A stretch of DNA of 38,765 bases from Pseudomonas sp. CBZ-4 (lineage in GTDB: Bacteria; Pseudomonadota; Gammaproteobacteria; Pseudomonadales; Pseudomonadaceae): NCBI RefSeq assembly GCF_000346755.1, contig NZ_ANNV01000048.1, positions 1-38,765 on the forward strand, in the 5' to 3' direction. The number at the start of each line of letters is the position of its first letter. Positions within the stretch are counted from its first letter, which is position 1. Shown here in pieces: positions 26,832 through 36,131 of this stretch. Both the position numbers and the translations under genes were made by a program. The notes under the pieces are model-generated. The model saw nothing but the letters and a program-made list of their open reading frames with translations, did no database searches and was not told the origin of the DNA.

Positions 26832-28214
26832 ATGCTCGACGCCATTCGTTGGGACACCGATCTGATTCACCGCTACGACTTGGCGGGGCCGCGCTACACG
26901 TCCTACCCCACCGCCGTACAATTCGACAGCCAGGTCGGCACGTTCGACCTGCTCCACGCCCTGCGCGAGAGCCGCAAGGCCTCAAGGCCGTTGTCGCTGT
27001 ATGTGCATGTGCCGTTCTGCGCGAACATCTGCTACTACTGCGCCTGCAACAAGGTCATCACCAAGGACCGTGGCCGCGCCCATGCCTACCTGCAGCGGCT
27101 GGAGCAGGAAATCCAACTGGTGGCCTGCCACCTCGACCCGAAACAGCCAGTGGAACAGCTGCACTTCGGTGGCGGCACCCCGACCTTTCTCAGCCACGAC
27201 GAACTACGCCAAGTCATGGGCTGCCTGCGCAAGCACTTCAATCTGCTCGACGATGACTCCGGCGACTACGGCATCGAGATCGACCCGCGCGAAGCCGACT
27301 GGGCCACCATGGGCCTGTTGCGCGAGCTGGGCTTCAACCGCGTGAGCATTGGCCTGCAAGACCTCGACCCCGAGGTACAAAGGGCAGTCAACCGCCTGCA
27401 AAGCCTGGAAGAAACCCGCGCCGTCATCGATGCCGCGCGCACCCTGCAATTTCGCTCGATCAACATCGACCTGATCTATGGCCTGCCCAAGCAAACCCCG
27501 CTCAACTTTGCACGCACCGTGGAAGAAGTGATCAAGCTGCAACCCGACCGCCTGTCGGTGTTCAACTACGCCCACCTGCCGGAGCGCTTCATGCCGCAGC
27601 GGCGGATCAACACCGACGACCTGCCCTCCCCGGCGGAAAAGCTGCTGATGCTGCAAACCACCATCGAACAGCTGACCCAGGCCGGCTACCGCTATATCGG
27701 CATGGACCACTTCGCCCTGCCGGACGACGAACTGGCCATCGCCCAGGAAGAAGGCACCTTGCAACGCAACTTCCAGGGCTACACCACCCATGGCCATTGC
27801 GACCTGATCGGGCTGGGGGTCTCGGCCATCAGCCAGATCGGCGACCTGTACTGCCAGAACACCAGCGACCTCAACGTTTACCAGAACACCTTGGCCAGCG
27901 CGCAACTGGCCACCAGCCGGGGCTTGGTGTGCACCACGGACGATCGCTTGCGCCGGGAAGTGATCCAGCAGTTGATCTGCAATTTCAGCCTGGCATTCGA
28001 CAAGGTCGAACAGGCCTTCAACATCGATTTTCGCGGGTATTTCGACGAGATCTGGCCGCAACTTGAGGCGATGGCCGCCGATGGCCTGATCGAACTGGAT
28101 GCCCAGGGCATTCGCGTGTTGCCAGCCGGGCGCCTGCTGGTGCGCTCGGTGTGCATGGTGTTCGATGCCTACCTGGAGCACCAGAATAGGCAGCGGTTTT
28201 CACGGGTGATTTGA
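26832..28214 (+). CDS. hemN: Oxygen-independent coproporphyrinogen III dehydrogenase HemN
   Basis: HemN converts coproporphyrinogen III to protoporphyrinogen IX without oxygen, using S-adenosylmethionine radicals, so heme can be made for the oxidases at low oxygen. The 460-residue protein has the radical SAM motif C-x3-C-x2-C at Cys63, Cys67 and Cys70 (PFCANICYYC), the GGGTP motif, and a C-terminal HemN domain. The N terminus with RYTSYPTA is the true HemN signature, separating it from HemW. It has its own Anr-activated promoter. Confidence 0.97.
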   Translation: MLDAIRWDTDLIHRYDLAGPRYTSYPTAVQFDSQVGTFDLLHALRESRKASRPLSLYVHVPFCANICYYCACNKVITKDRGRAHAYLQRLEQEIQLVACHLDPKQPVEQLHFGGGTPTFLSHDELRQVMGCLRKHFNLLDDDSGDYGIEIDPREADWATMGLLRELGFNRVSIGLQDLDPEVQRAVNRLQSLEETRAVIDAARTLQFRSINIDLIYGLPKQTPLNFARTVEEVIKLQPDRLSVFNYAHLPERFMPQRRINTDDLPSPAEKLLMLQTTIEQLTQAGYRYIGMDHFALPDDELAIAQEEGTLQRNFQGYTTHGHCDLIGLGVSAISQIGDLYCQNTSDLNVYQNTLASAQLATSRGLVCTTDDRLRREVIQQLICNFSLAFDKVEQAFNIDFRGYFDEIWPQLEAMAADGLIELDAQGIRVLPAGRLLVRSVCMVFDAYLEHQNRQRFSRVI

Positions 28215-28220
28215 GCGCGG

Positions 28221-28685
28221 TTATTTCATTGCCAAGCTGGCGGCCTTGATCGCGTCGCCGGCACTCAGGTCCTTCATCGCCTTGGTCAAGGACGCCTGGG
28301 CACTGGTCAGGCTGGCCTGCAGCGCACCCAACGCCGATTGCAGGGCAGTGGCCTTGGCCCTGGCCTGCTCGGGGCTGAGGCTCTTGTCAGCCATGACCGC
28401 CGCCATTTCCGCCTGTTTCTCGGCGATCTGCTTCTTGATCTCGCGAATCATCTTCAACAGTTGCTTGACGTTTTCTGCCAGGCCGCTGTCGTCGATGTCA
28501 CTGTTGGAGGTTTTCTCGGCCGCCGCCGCTTTCATCGCCGCACCGGAAATAACCACCGAGACCGCAGGTTTGGTCGCATCGGTGGCCTTGGGGTCGGCGT
28601 CGTCGGTTTTAACAGCGGTTTTTTTTGTATCTGGCGTCGTCGTAATCTGCGTGCGCATTGCCAGGTCGAGCGTAAGGGAAGCCAT
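28221..28685 (-). CDS. Small coiled-coil protein of unknown function (FlxA-like)
   Basis: This is a 154-residue protein, rich in Ala, Lys and Thr, with no membrane helix. Residues about 65-145 form a long amphipathic helix pair (LLKMIREIKKQIAEKQAEM, then SPEQARAKATALQSALGALQ), resembling FlxA-like coiled-coil proteins; the resemblance is weak. ATG 28685 is used; in-frame starts 13-15 codons upstream are also possible. It lies between hemN and anr on the opposite strand, six bases from the hemN stop. I do not know its function. Confidence 0.7.
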   Translation of the reverse strand: MASLTLDLAMRTQITTTPDTKKTAVKTDDADPKATDATKPAVSVVISGAAMKAAAAEKTSNSDIDDSGLAENVKQLLKMIREIKKQIAEKQAEMAAVMADKSLSPEQARAKATALQSALGALQASLTSAQASLTKAMKDLSAGDAIKAASLAMK

Positions 28686-28840
28686 CTTGTGAACATCCAG
28701 GTTCCAGGGTTGATAGCAGGCCATCGGCACCTGGCGAAAATTCTTTATACCCCTGCCGGTTTTTTGTACAGGCTGGCCTCACCCTCCCTCAGTGCGTTAC
28801 CCTTACGTCTTATGTGTGTTTTCCCACAAGGATTTAAGAA

Positions 28841-29575
28841 ATGTCCGAGCCAGTTAAACTGCGCGCTCACAGCCAGGCTCATTGCAAGGATTGCAGCCTG
28901 GCCCCCCTCTGCTTGCCACTTTCGCTGAATTTGGAAGACATGGATGCGCTGGACGACATCGTTAAACGCGGCCGCCCGCTGAAAAAAGGCGAGTTCCTGT
29001 TTCGCCAGGGCGACAAGTTCGATTCCGTCTATGCAGTACGTTCCGGCGCGTTGAAGACGTTCAGCCTGAGCGACAGCGGCGAAGAGCAGATCACCGGCTT
29101 CCACCTGCCCAGCGAACTGGTGGGGCTGTCCGGCATGGACACCGAGATTCATCCGGTATCGGCCCAGGCGCTGGAGACGACGTCGGTGTGCGAAATCCCT
29201 TTCGAACGCCTCGACGAACTGGCCCTGCAATTGCCACAGCTGCGCCGCCAGTTGATGCGCGTGATGAGCCGCGAGATTCGTGACGATCAACAAATGATGT
29301 TGCTGCTGTCGAAAAAAACCGCCGACGAACGCATTGCAACATTCCTGGTCAACCTGTCCGCACGCTTCCGCGCCCGGGGGTTCTCGGCCAACCAGTTCCG
29401 CCTGAGCATGTCGCGCAATGAAATCGGCAACTACCTGGGCCTCGCGGTGGAAACCGTGTCCCGCGTATTTACCCGCTTCCAGCAGAACGAACTGATCGCC
29501 GCCGAGGGCAAGGAAGTGCATATCCTCGACCCGATCCAGCTCTGTGCGCTGGCCGGTGGCTCCCTCGAGGGCTGA
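28841..29575 (+). CDS. anr: Anaerobic regulator Anr (FNR family)
   Basis: Anr is the oxygen-sensing activator of low-oxygen genes. The 244-residue protein has the four cysteines that hold the oxygen-labile 4Fe-4S cluster (Cys15, Cys18, Cys24 and Cys117), a cyclic-nucleotide-binding-type sensor domain (about 35-150), and a C-terminal helix-turn-helix [20 protein letters not shown] with the E-TVSR contact residues that read TTGAT. AAGGA lies eight bases upstream of the ATG. The presumed target boxes before hemN and ccoG lie in this same window. Confidence 0.97.
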   Translation: MSEPVKLRAHSQAHCKDCSLAPLCLPLSLNLEDMDALDDIVKRGRPLKKGEFLFRQGDKFDSVYAVRSGALKTFSLSDSGEEQITGFHLPSELVGLSGMDTEIHPVSAQALETTSVCEIPFERLDELALQLPQLRRQLMRVMSREIRDDQQMMLLLSKKTADERIATFLVNLSARFRARGFSANQFRLSMSRNEIGNYLGLAVETVSRVFTRFQQNELIAAEGKEVHILDPIQLCALAGGSLEG

Positions 29576-29655
29576 TCCAGACACTTGCGGCCGCGCCAAC
29601 CGGCGAGGCCGCAGGTATACTTCGAGTCCGTTTCCAGCCCCAGGACTCTTCGACG

Positions 29656-30204
29656 ATGATCGCTGATTCGTTCGACATCAAATCCCTGATCCGCCCCGTC
29701 ATCGACTTCCCCAAGCCTGGGGTGATCTTTCGTGACATCACGCCACTGTTCCAATCGCCCCGCGCCCTGCGCCTGGTGGCCGATACCTTTGCCCAGCGGT
29801 ATGTCGAAGCCGACTTCAGCCACATCGGCGCGATGGATGCGCGGGGCTTCCTGATCGGTTCGATCATCGCCTATCAATTGAACAAACCGCTGATCCTGTT
29901 TCGCAAGCAGGGCAAACTGCCGGCCGACGTGCTGGCCGAGGGTTACCAGACCGAATACGGCGAAGCCTTCCTGGAAGTGCATGCCGACAGCCTGTGTGAA
30001 GGCGACTCGGTGCTGATGTTCGATGACCTGATCGCCACGGGCGGGACCTTGATTGCTGCGGCGAACCTGGTGCGGCGCATGGGGGCGAAGATCTTTGAAG
30101 CGGCGGCGATTATTGACTTGCCGGAGCTGGGTGGGTCGCAGCGCTTGGAAGATATGGGGATTCCGACGTTTTGTTTGACGCAGTTTGCCCTCACTGAAAG
30201 GTAA
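29656..30204 (+). CDS. apt: Adenine phosphoribosyltransferase
   Basis: Apt makes AMP from adenine and PRPP in purine salvage. The 182-residue protein carries the PRPP-binding loop ([17 protein letters not shown]) and the N-terminal [14 protein letters not shown] signature. It starts 80 bases after anr, so it may be partly cotranscribed; anr-apt order is common in Pseudomonas. Confidence 0.96.
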   Translation: MIADSFDIKSLIRPVIDFPKPGVIFRDITPLFQSPRALRLVADTFAQRYVEADFSHIGAMDARGFLIGSIIAYQLNKPLILFRKQGKLPADVLAEGYQTEYGEAFLEVHADSLCEGDSVLMFDDLIATGGTLIAAANLVRRMGAKIFEAAAIIDLPELGGSQRLEDMGIPTFCLTQFALTER

Positions 30205-30224
30205 GGATTGCCTGGGCTGACGCC

Positions 30225-30304
30225 ATCGCGGGCAAGCCCGCTCCCACATTTTGATGTGCGAATACATTCAAATGTGGGAGCTGGCTTGCCTGCGATGAGG
30301 CCCT
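30225..30304. repeat. Inverted REP pair with mixed arm types
   Basis: The left arm is the GCGGGCAAGCCCGCTCCCAC type, while the right arm is the GTGGGAGCTGGCTTGCCTGC type. The arms thus differ at two opposing positions. It fills the gap between the convergent apt and acyl-CoA dehydrogenase genes. Confidence 0.9.
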
Positions 30305-30321
30305 AAAAAACAACACACAAC

Positions 30322-31470
30322 TTAAAGTCCCATCTGCTTGCTGATGATCTCGTTCATCACCTCCCGCGTCCCCCCACCAATCGACAGGATGCGATTGTCG
30401 CGATACAGCCGCTCCACCAGGCTGCCGCGCATATACCCCTGCCCGCCCAGGATCTGCACCGCGTCATAGGTCACCCGATCCGCCGTGTCGGTCGCCAGGT
30501 TCTTGGCCATGGAAATCTCCTTGATCACACTCTTGCCCGCCGCCATCTTCGCCGCCTGGCGATAGGTGAACTCCCGCGAGACTTCCACCGCCGTGGCCAT
30601 TTCTGCCAACCGGTGCTTGAGCACCTGGAATTTGCCGATGGGCTTGCCGAACGCTTCACGCTGGGCCGCCCACTTGAGGCTTTCCTCCAGGGCCATCTGC
30701 GCCGTCATGTTGGCCATCAGCGCCAGGGCCAGGCGTTCGCTCTGGAAGTTGCCCATGATGCAGGCAAAGCCCATGTTCTCGGCACCGATCAAGTTGCCTA
30801 CGGGCACCCGGCAATCGTCGAAGAACAATTCAGCCGTGTCCGACGACCACCAGCCCATTTTCTTCAAGGGCTGGCCGACGGTGAAACCGGGGGTGTTTTT
30901 TTCGATGAGGAGCAGGCTGATGCCGGCAAAACCCGGCCCGCCGGTGCGTACGGCGACCGTATAGAAGTCGGCGCGGATGCCGCTGGTGATAAAGGTCTTG
31001 CTGCCGCTGACCCGGTAGTAGTCGCCATCACGAATGGCGCGGGTTTGCAGGTTGGCCACATCGGAACCGCCGCCCGGTTCGGTGACGGCCAGGGCGATGA
31101 TCTTCTCGCCCGCCAGCACCAACGGCGCCACGCGTTCGCGCACCTCGGGCCGTGCCCATTTGACGACGGGCGGCAGGCCGATATCCAGCGAACCGAGCCC
31201 CGCCACCACACCGCCGGAGCCACAGCGCATCAACTCCTCGCTGGCCGCGACCTTGGCGAACAGATCACCTTCATGGCTGCCGCCGAGGGCTTCGGGATAG
31301 CCGATACCGAGGATCCCCGCCGCGCCGGCCTTGAGGTACAGCTCGCGGGGAAAGCGCTCGGCCTCCTCCCATTGCTCGATGCCCGGCAGCAGCTCGCGCT
31401 CGACAAAACGGCGCACGCTGTCGCGGACCAATTGGTGGCTGGGGTCGAAGTAGTCCTGATAGGCAGACAT
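30322..31470 (-). CDS. Acyl-CoA dehydrogenase family protein
   Basis: This is a 382-residue FAD enzyme that introduces a double bond into acyl-CoA. The substrate-loop motif ALAVTEPGGGSDVANLQT (126-143), an FITSG FAD motif, and a C-terminal flavin-binding region with ILGGQGYMRG are present. The usual catalytic Glu of the YEGT motif is replaced by Gly (IGGGT near 364-368). A Glu at 245 (FQSERLALAL) sits where isovaleryl- and long-chain-type enzymes carry theirs. A branched- or long-chain substrate is therefore plausible. ATG 31470 follows GTGGAG by seven bases; the in-frame TTG before it is unlikely. It lies between apt and recR as in other pseudomonads. Confidence 0.9.
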   Translation of the reverse strand: MSAYQDYFDPSHQLVRDSVRRFVERELLPGIEQWEEAERFPRELYLKAGAAGILGIGYPEALGGSHEGDLFAKVAASEELMRCGSGGVVAGLGSLDIGLPPVVKWARPEVRERVAPLVLAGEKIIALAVTEPGGGSDVANLQTRAIRDGDYYRVSGSKTFITSGIRADFYTVAVRTGGPGFAGISLLLIEKNTPGFTVGQPLKKMGWWSSDTAELFFDDCRVPVGNLIGAENMGFACIMGNFQSERLALALMANMTAQMALEESLKWAAQREAFGKPIGKFQVLKHRLAEMATAVEVSREFTYRQAAKMAAGKSVIKEISMAKNLATDTADRVTYDAVQILGGQGYMRGSLVERLYRDNRILSIGGGTREVMNEIISKQMGL

Positions 31471-31562
31471 CGGCAAGCTCCACGGTGAGGTGGAGGGAAA
31501 TTACCAAGCGCTTGCTTGGTTATCAAGCTGTCCGCAAATATCACCAACAACACAAAACCACT

Positions 31563-31649
31563 GTGGGAGCTGGCTTGCCTGCGATAACGGAGTGTCAGGC
31601 GACATCAATGTCGCTGTTCCACCGCTATCGCAGGCAAGCCAGCTCCCAC
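31563..31649. repeat. Inverted REP pair (REPIN), GCAGG subtype
   Basis: Arms GTGGGAGCTGGCTTGCCTGC and its inverted counterpart GCAGGCAAGCCAGCTCCCAC are separated by about 40 bases. It occupies the gap between the recR stop and the acyl-CoA dehydrogenase start. Confidence 0.92.
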
Positions 31650-31685
31650 AGAAGCCTGCTTCCACATCGGGATTTGCAGTGTTGT

Positions 31686-32288
31686 TTAGAGCGCGATTGG
31701 TTTACGACCGGCAAAGGAATGCGCCAACGTGCCGCCGTCCACCAGCTCCAACTCGCCCCCCAACGGCACGCCATGGGCGATACGCGAGGTGATCAGGCCT
31801 TTGTTGGTCAGCAGCTGCGCAATGTAATGCGCCGTCGCTTCGCCTTCCACCGTCGGGTTGGTGGCCAGGATCACCTCGGTAAAGGTGCCCTGCTCTGCAA
31901 TCCGCGCCACCAGTTGCGGGATGCCAATCGCCTCAGGCCCCAAACCGTCCAGCGGCGAGAGGTGGCCCTTGAGCACAAAGTAGCGCCCGCGATAACCGGT
32001 CTGCTCCACTGCGTACACATCCATCGGCCCTTCCACCACGCACAGCAGCGTGTCGTCGCGGCGCGGGTCGGCGCATTGCGGGCAGAGGTCTTCTTCGGTG
32101 AGGGTGCGGCACTGGCGGCAGTGGCCGACGCCGGTCATGGCCTGGCTCAGGGCCTGGGCCAACCGGGTGCCACCACTGCGGTCACGCTCCAGCAGTTGCA
32201 GCGCCATGCGCTGGGCGGTTTTCTGGCCGACGCCGGGCAAGGTGCGCAGGGCGTCGATCAGTTGGCGAATCAGGGGGCTGAAGCTCAT
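31686..32288 (-). CDS. recR: Recombination mediator protein RecR
   Basis: RecR acts with RecO and RecF to load RecA on gapped DNA. The 200-residue protein has the N-terminal helix-hairpin-helix ([17 protein letters not shown]), a zinc finger with Cys57, Cys60, Cys69 and Cys72, and a Toprim domain ([12 protein letters not shown]). ATG 32288 ([11 protein letters not shown]) is the usual RecR start; an in-frame ATG six codons upstream is less likely. Confidence 0.96.
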   Translation of the reverse strand: MSFSPLIRQLIDALRTLPGVGQKTAQRMALQLLERDRSGGTRLAQALSQAMTGVGHCRQCRTLTEEDLCPQCADPRRDDTLLCVVEGPMDVYAVEQTGYRGRYFVLKGHLSPLDGLGPEAIGIPQLVARIAEQGTFTEVILATNPTVEGEATAHYIAQLLTNKGLITSRIAHGVPLGGELELVDGGTLAHSFAGRKPIAL

Positions 32289-32354
32289 GGGCGAAGGGTC
32301 CGACAAAACAACGAGACGCGGTTTATACCCGCGCCCCGGATTAGCGTCAAATGC

Positions 32355-33389
32355 TCAATCCTGCGCGACGCGCACCACCAACTTGCCGAAGTTGCGCCCT
32401 TCGAGCAAACCGATAAAGGCTTCGGGCGCCTGCTCCAGGCCGTCCACCACGTCTTCGCGGAATTTCACCTTGCCCTCGCGCACCCACGGCACCATGGCGC
32501 TGATGAACTCGGGTTGGCGGTCGCCGTAGTCGTCGAACACGATAAAACCCTGGATGCGCACACGCTTGGTCAGCAACGTGCGTTGCAATGCCGGCAGCCG
32601 ATCAGGACCGCTCGGCGGCTGATGGACGTTGTAGCCGGCGATCAACCCGCACAACGGGATGCGCGCCTTGGGATTGAGCAACGGCAGCACCGCGTCGAAC
32701 ACCTTGCCGCCGACGTTTTCGAAATAGATGTCCACGCCCTTGAAACAGGCCTGGGCCAGTTCATCGGCGAAGTCTGCACTCTTGTGATCGATACAGGCGT
32801 CAAAGCCCAACTCGTCCACCACGTAGCGACACTTGTCCGCACCGCCGGCGATACCCACCACGCGCAAGCCCTTGAGCTTGGCCACCTGCCCCACCACCGA
32901 GCCCACCGCACCGGACGCGGCTGCCACCACCAGGGTTTCGCCGGCCTTGGGCTGGCCGATGTCCATCAGGCCCATGTAGGCGGTCATGCCCGGCATGCCG
33001 AGCACACCCAAGGCCATGGAGGGGCTGGCGAGGCCCTTGGGCACCGGGATCAGGTTGTGTCCGTCGGAAATGCTGTGGCTTTGCCAGCCGGTGGCGCCCA
33101 CCACCAGATCCCCCACTTCGAATTTCGGATTGCGCGACTGCTCAATACGGCTGACAGCACCACCGGTCATCACTTCATCGATTTCCACTGGTGCTGCGTA
33201 GGACGGTGCGTCACTCATGCGTCCGCGCATGTAGGGGTCGAGGGACAGGTACAGGGTCTTCAGCAGGACTTGGCCGTCTGCCAACTCCGGAAGATTCACA
33301 CGCTCCAGTCGGAAGTTTTCCGGGGTGGGTGCGCCCTGTGGGCGTGAGACCAGGACAATGCGCTGGTTCAAAGTCGGTTGTTGCGGCAT
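32355..33389 (-). CDS. NADP-dependent MDR oxidoreductase (CurA/YncB-like)
   Basis: This is a 344-residue medium-chain dehydrogenase/reductase without zinc ligands, of the leukotriene B4 dehydrogenase-like group that reduces enones and curcumin-like substrates. It has the NADP-binding segment AAASGAVGSVVGQVAKLKGL, the DPYMRGRM signature near the N terminus, and a C-terminal LLEGRNFGKLVVRV motif. AAGGAG lies six bases before ATG 33389; an earlier in-frame ATG would place the ribosome site inside the gene. It is inserted between recR and ybaB, which are adjacent in many bacteria. Confidence 0.92.
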   Translation of the reverse strand: MPQQPTLNQRIVLVSRPQGAPTPENFRLERVNLPELADGQVLLKTLYLSLDPYMRGRMSDAPSYAAPVEIDEVMTGGAVSRIEQSRNPKFEVGDLVVGATGWQSHSISDGHNLIPVPKGLASPSMALGVLGMPGMTAYMGLMDIGQPKAGETLVVAAASGAVGSVVGQVAKLKGLRVVGIAGGADKCRYVVDELGFDACIDHKSADFADELAQACFKGVDIYFENVGGKVFDAVLPLLNPKARIPLCGLIAGYNVHQPPSGPDRLPALQRTLLTKRVRIQGFIVFDDYGDRQPEFISAMVPWVREGKVKFREDVVDGLEQAPEAFIGLLEGRNFGKLVVRVAQD

Positions 33390-33483
33390 CTGGGGCTCCT
33401 TTCGCGAATCCATCGGTATAGGGTGCAGACCATGATAGAGCGGTTGGGGTTCGATGTTTTATCAGTAGCACCGAGATGAAGGC

Positions 33484-33506
33484 ATCGCAGGCAAGCCAGC
33501 TCCCAC
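33484..33506. repeat. REP element, single copy, GCAGG subtype
   Basis: This is a lone arm ATCGCAGGCAAGCCAGCTCC ending CAC, without a visible partner, between the oxidoreductase gene and the ybaB terminator. Confidence 0.85.
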
Positions 33507-33524
33507 AGGAGGCGCGTCGCGCAC

Positions 33525-33556
33525 AAAAAAAAATGCCAGGCACTTGGCCTGGCATT
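33525..33556 (-). terminator. Rho-independent terminator of dnaX-ybaB
   Basis: On the minus strand AATGCCAGGC pairs with GCCTGGCATT around a five-base loop and runs into a string of nine T, two of which are in the stem. It starts 24 bases after ybaB. Confidence 0.92.
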
Positions 33557-33579
33557 CGAGTGTAGCTAACGCTCGCCGA

Positions 33580-33918
33580 TCAGAACGGCAGCTTCATGCC
33601 CGGCGGCAGTTGCATGCCAGCGGTCACACCGCCCATTTTTTCCTGGCTGTTGGCTTCGATCTTGCGCACGGCGTCGTTGACCGCCGCGGCGAACAGCGCT
33701 TCGAGCATTTCCAGGTCGTCTTCGCCAACACCTGGCAATACGCTTGGGTCGATGCTGACGCGCTTGATGTCGTGACGACCGGTCATCACCACGCTGACCA
33801 TATCGCCACCGGCTTTACCGGTGACTTCGGCGTTGGCCAGTTCTTCCTGCATCTTGGCCATTTTTTCCTGCATCTGCTGCGCCTGCTTCATCAGGCCGGC
33901 CATGCCACCTTTCATCAT
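33580..33918 (-). CDS. ybaB: YbaB/EbfC-family nucleoid-associated protein
   Basis: This is a 112-residue DNA-binding protein that forms tweezer-like dimers and affects nucleoid structure. The N terminus [20 protein letters not shown] and the central [20 protein letters not shown] are family signatures. ATG 33918 follows GAGGTG by six bases. It sits 43 bases downstream of dnaX, as in most gammaproteobacteria, and shares its transcript. Confidence 0.95.
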
Positions 33919-33961
33919 GGGAATCACCTCAAAGTACGTGGATCAAGTAAGTAGCCCGGTA

Positions 33962-35998
33962 TCAGGACGCCTGGGGCACCGGGGCTTCGACAGGTTCAAT
34001 AGTATCGTGACGGACGACCGCACCGAACTGTTGCATCATTTGCTGGATGAGCGGATCAGCGTGGATCGAGTCTTCGGCTTCGCGCTGGCGGTTGATGCGC
34101 CGGCGGGTCGCGGCCTGGGCCGGGGTTTCCTGCTCCGGCTTGATCAACTCGATGGCGATGGTCAGCGTGCGCTCATGGTACTGGTTCAGTGCGTCATTCA
34201 GGCGACGCTGCTGGGTGGCGTTGAACAGGGCGCTGTGGGCCGGGTCCAGGTGCAGCAGCCAGTGGTCGCCCTCAATGGAAATCAGTGTGCAGTTGGCGGC
34301 GATGCTGCCGGTCATGCCGGAGATCGGCAGTTTCGGGAACAGCTCCAGCCATTGCAGGGCCAGGCCGGTGGCCGGCGCCGCAGCGGGTTCCGCCTCGGGT
34401 TCGGGGGCCGGCTCGGCGGTGTGCTCGCTGGCCAGGTCGTCCAGGTAGCTGTAGGCCGAATCCATGTCCGGCTCGATGTAGTCTTCGTCCAGCGGCGGCT
34501 CGTCGTCGTCGATACCCGGCACAGCCGCCTCAACCTGGGCGACGGTCGGCTCGGGCACAGGCGCAGACACCCACTCAGGGGCGTCGGGCACCGCGCTGTC
34601 CGGGGTCGGCGTGGGCATCGGCGTCAGCTCGGGCTGTTCGCCAGTGGTTTCCAGCACGGGCTCCACGGCGGGCTGTTGCTCGGCTTCGGGTTCGGCCTCG
34701 GCTTCCACCGGATCGTTCCACGGCAGGTCGACGACCGGCGCGGGTTCGGGTTCGACAACCGGATCCGGCGCAACCACCACCGGCTCGGGAGCCGGCGCCG
34801 GTGCAGCAACCACTGGCGCGACAACCGCCGCGCCAGCCACTGGTTTGGCGGAATCAACTGTGGCCTGGCTGATCCCCACTGGCTTTAGCGGCTGTCTCGG
34901 CGCATCTGCCGCGTCGGCGGGCCGGAACGCCAGCATGCGCAGCAGGACCATTTCGAAGCCGCCGCGCGGGTCCGGCGCCAGGGGCAGGTCGCGACGACCA
35001 ATCAGGCCCATCTGGTAGTAGAACTGCACATCCTCGGCCGGCAGCGCCTGGGCCAGGGCCAGTACGCGGTCGCGGTCGCCCTGGCCGTTATCGACGCCCT
35101 CGGGCAGGGCCTGGGCGATGGCGACGCGGTGCAGCACATTGAGGATTTCCGAGAGCACGCCGTTCCAGTCCGGGCCTTGCTCCGACAGGTGGCGCACGGC
35201 TTCGAGCAACGCCTTGGCGTCGCCTTCGATCAACGCGTGCAGCACGTCGAACACCTGGCCATGGTCGAGGGTGCCGAGCATGGCGCGCACGTCGGCGGCC
35301 ATGACTTTGCCTTCACCAAAGGCGATGGCCTGGTCGGTGAGGCTCATGGCGTCACGCATCGAACCATCGGCAGCGCGACCGAGCAGCCACAGCGCGTCGT
35401 CTTCGAACGGCACGTTCTCGACGCCCAGCACGTGGGTCAAATGCTCGACCACGCGCTCGGGGGTCATGTTTTTCAGGGAGAACTGCAGGCACCGCGACAG
35501 AATCGTTGCAGGAAGTTTCTGCGGGTCGGTGGTGGCCAGGATGAACTTGACGTAGGGCGGCGGCTCTTCCAGGGTTTTCAACAAGGCGTTGAAGGAATGG
35601 CTGGACAGCATGTGCACTTCGTCGATCAGGTAGACCTTGAAGCGGCCGCGGCTGGGCGCGTACTGCACGTTGTCCAACAGCTCGCGGGTGTCTTCGACCT
35701 TGGTGCGGCTCGCGGCGTCGATCTCGATCAGGTCGACAAAGCGCCCTTCGTCGATTTCCCGGCACACCGAGCAGGTGCCGCAGGGCGTCGAAGTGATACC
35801 GGTTTCACAATTCAGGCATTTGGCAATGATGCGCGCGATGGTGGTCTTGCCCACCCCGCGTGTGCCGGTGAACAGGTAGGCGTGGTGCAGCCGCTGGCTG
35901 TCCAAGGCATTGATCAGAGCCTTGAGCACATGGGTCTGGCCGACCATTTCGCGGAACGAGCGCGGACGCCATTTACGTGCAAGAACCTGATAACTCAT
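33962..35998 (-). CDS. dnaX: DNA polymerase III subunit tau/gamma
   Basis: DnaX is the clamp-loader ATPase that also ties the polymerase cores together. The 678-residue protein has Walker A GTRGVGKT (45-52), a zinc site with Cys64, Cys73, Cys76 and Cys79, the DEVH box (126-129) and sensor ATTDPQKLP. The AAA+ part is followed by domain III and then a Pro/Ala/Glu/Val-rich linker of nearly 200 residues (about 370-560), before a tau-type C-terminal domain. ATG 35998 (MSYQVLARKWRP) is the conserved start; upstream in-frame codons are not homologous. I saw no A-AAA-AAG slippery site for making gamma. Confidence 0.96.
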   Translation of the reverse strand: MSYQVLARKWRPRSFREMVGQTHVLKALINALDSQRLHHAYLFTGTRGVGKTTIARIIAKCLNCETGITSTPCGTCSVCREIDEGRFVDLIEIDAASRTKVEDTRELLDNVQYAPSRGRFKVYLIDEVHMLSSHSFNALLKTLEEPPPYVKFILATTDPQKLPATILSRCLQFSLKNMTPERVVEHLTHVLGVENVPFEDDALWLLGRAADGSMRDAMSLTDQAIAFGEGKVMAADVRAMLGTLDHGQVFDVLHALIEGDAKALLEAVRHLSEQGPDWNGVLSEILNVLHRVAIAQALPEGVDNGQGDRDRVLALAQALPAEDVQFYYQMGLIGRRDLPLAPDPRGGFEMVLLRMLAFRPADAADAPRQPLKPVGISQATVDSAKPVAGAAVVAPVVAAPAPAPEPVVVAPDPVVEPEPAPVVDLPWNDPVEAEAEPEAEQQPAVEPVLETTGEQPELTPMPTPTPDSAVPDAPEWVSAPVPEPTVAQVEAAVPGIDDDEPPLDEDYIEPDMDSAYSYLDDLASEHTAEPAPEPEAEPAAAPATGLALQWLELFPKLPISGMTGSIAANCTLISIEGDHWLLHLDPAHSALFNATQQRRLNDALNQYHERTLTIAIELIKPEQETPAQAATRRRINRQREAEDSIHADPLIQQMMQQFGAVVRHDTIEPVEAPVPQAS

Positions 35999-36131
35999 CG
36001 AAAACCGTCGCAACTGGGAAGCGGAAGCCGGTAATGCTAGCGGAGCAAGGGGGAAATTGCATCCGGCACGCTCGCCTAATCTGACTAAGCTCATCGCACT
36101 GGCCCCGAAAAGGCCTGAACCCGGAGAGCAT

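Noticed and set aside
33962..35998. Programmed frameshift in dnaX to make gamma
   Set aside because: I saw no A-AAA-AAG type slippery heptamer in the coding strand near the end of domain III; I cannot exclude another mechanism.
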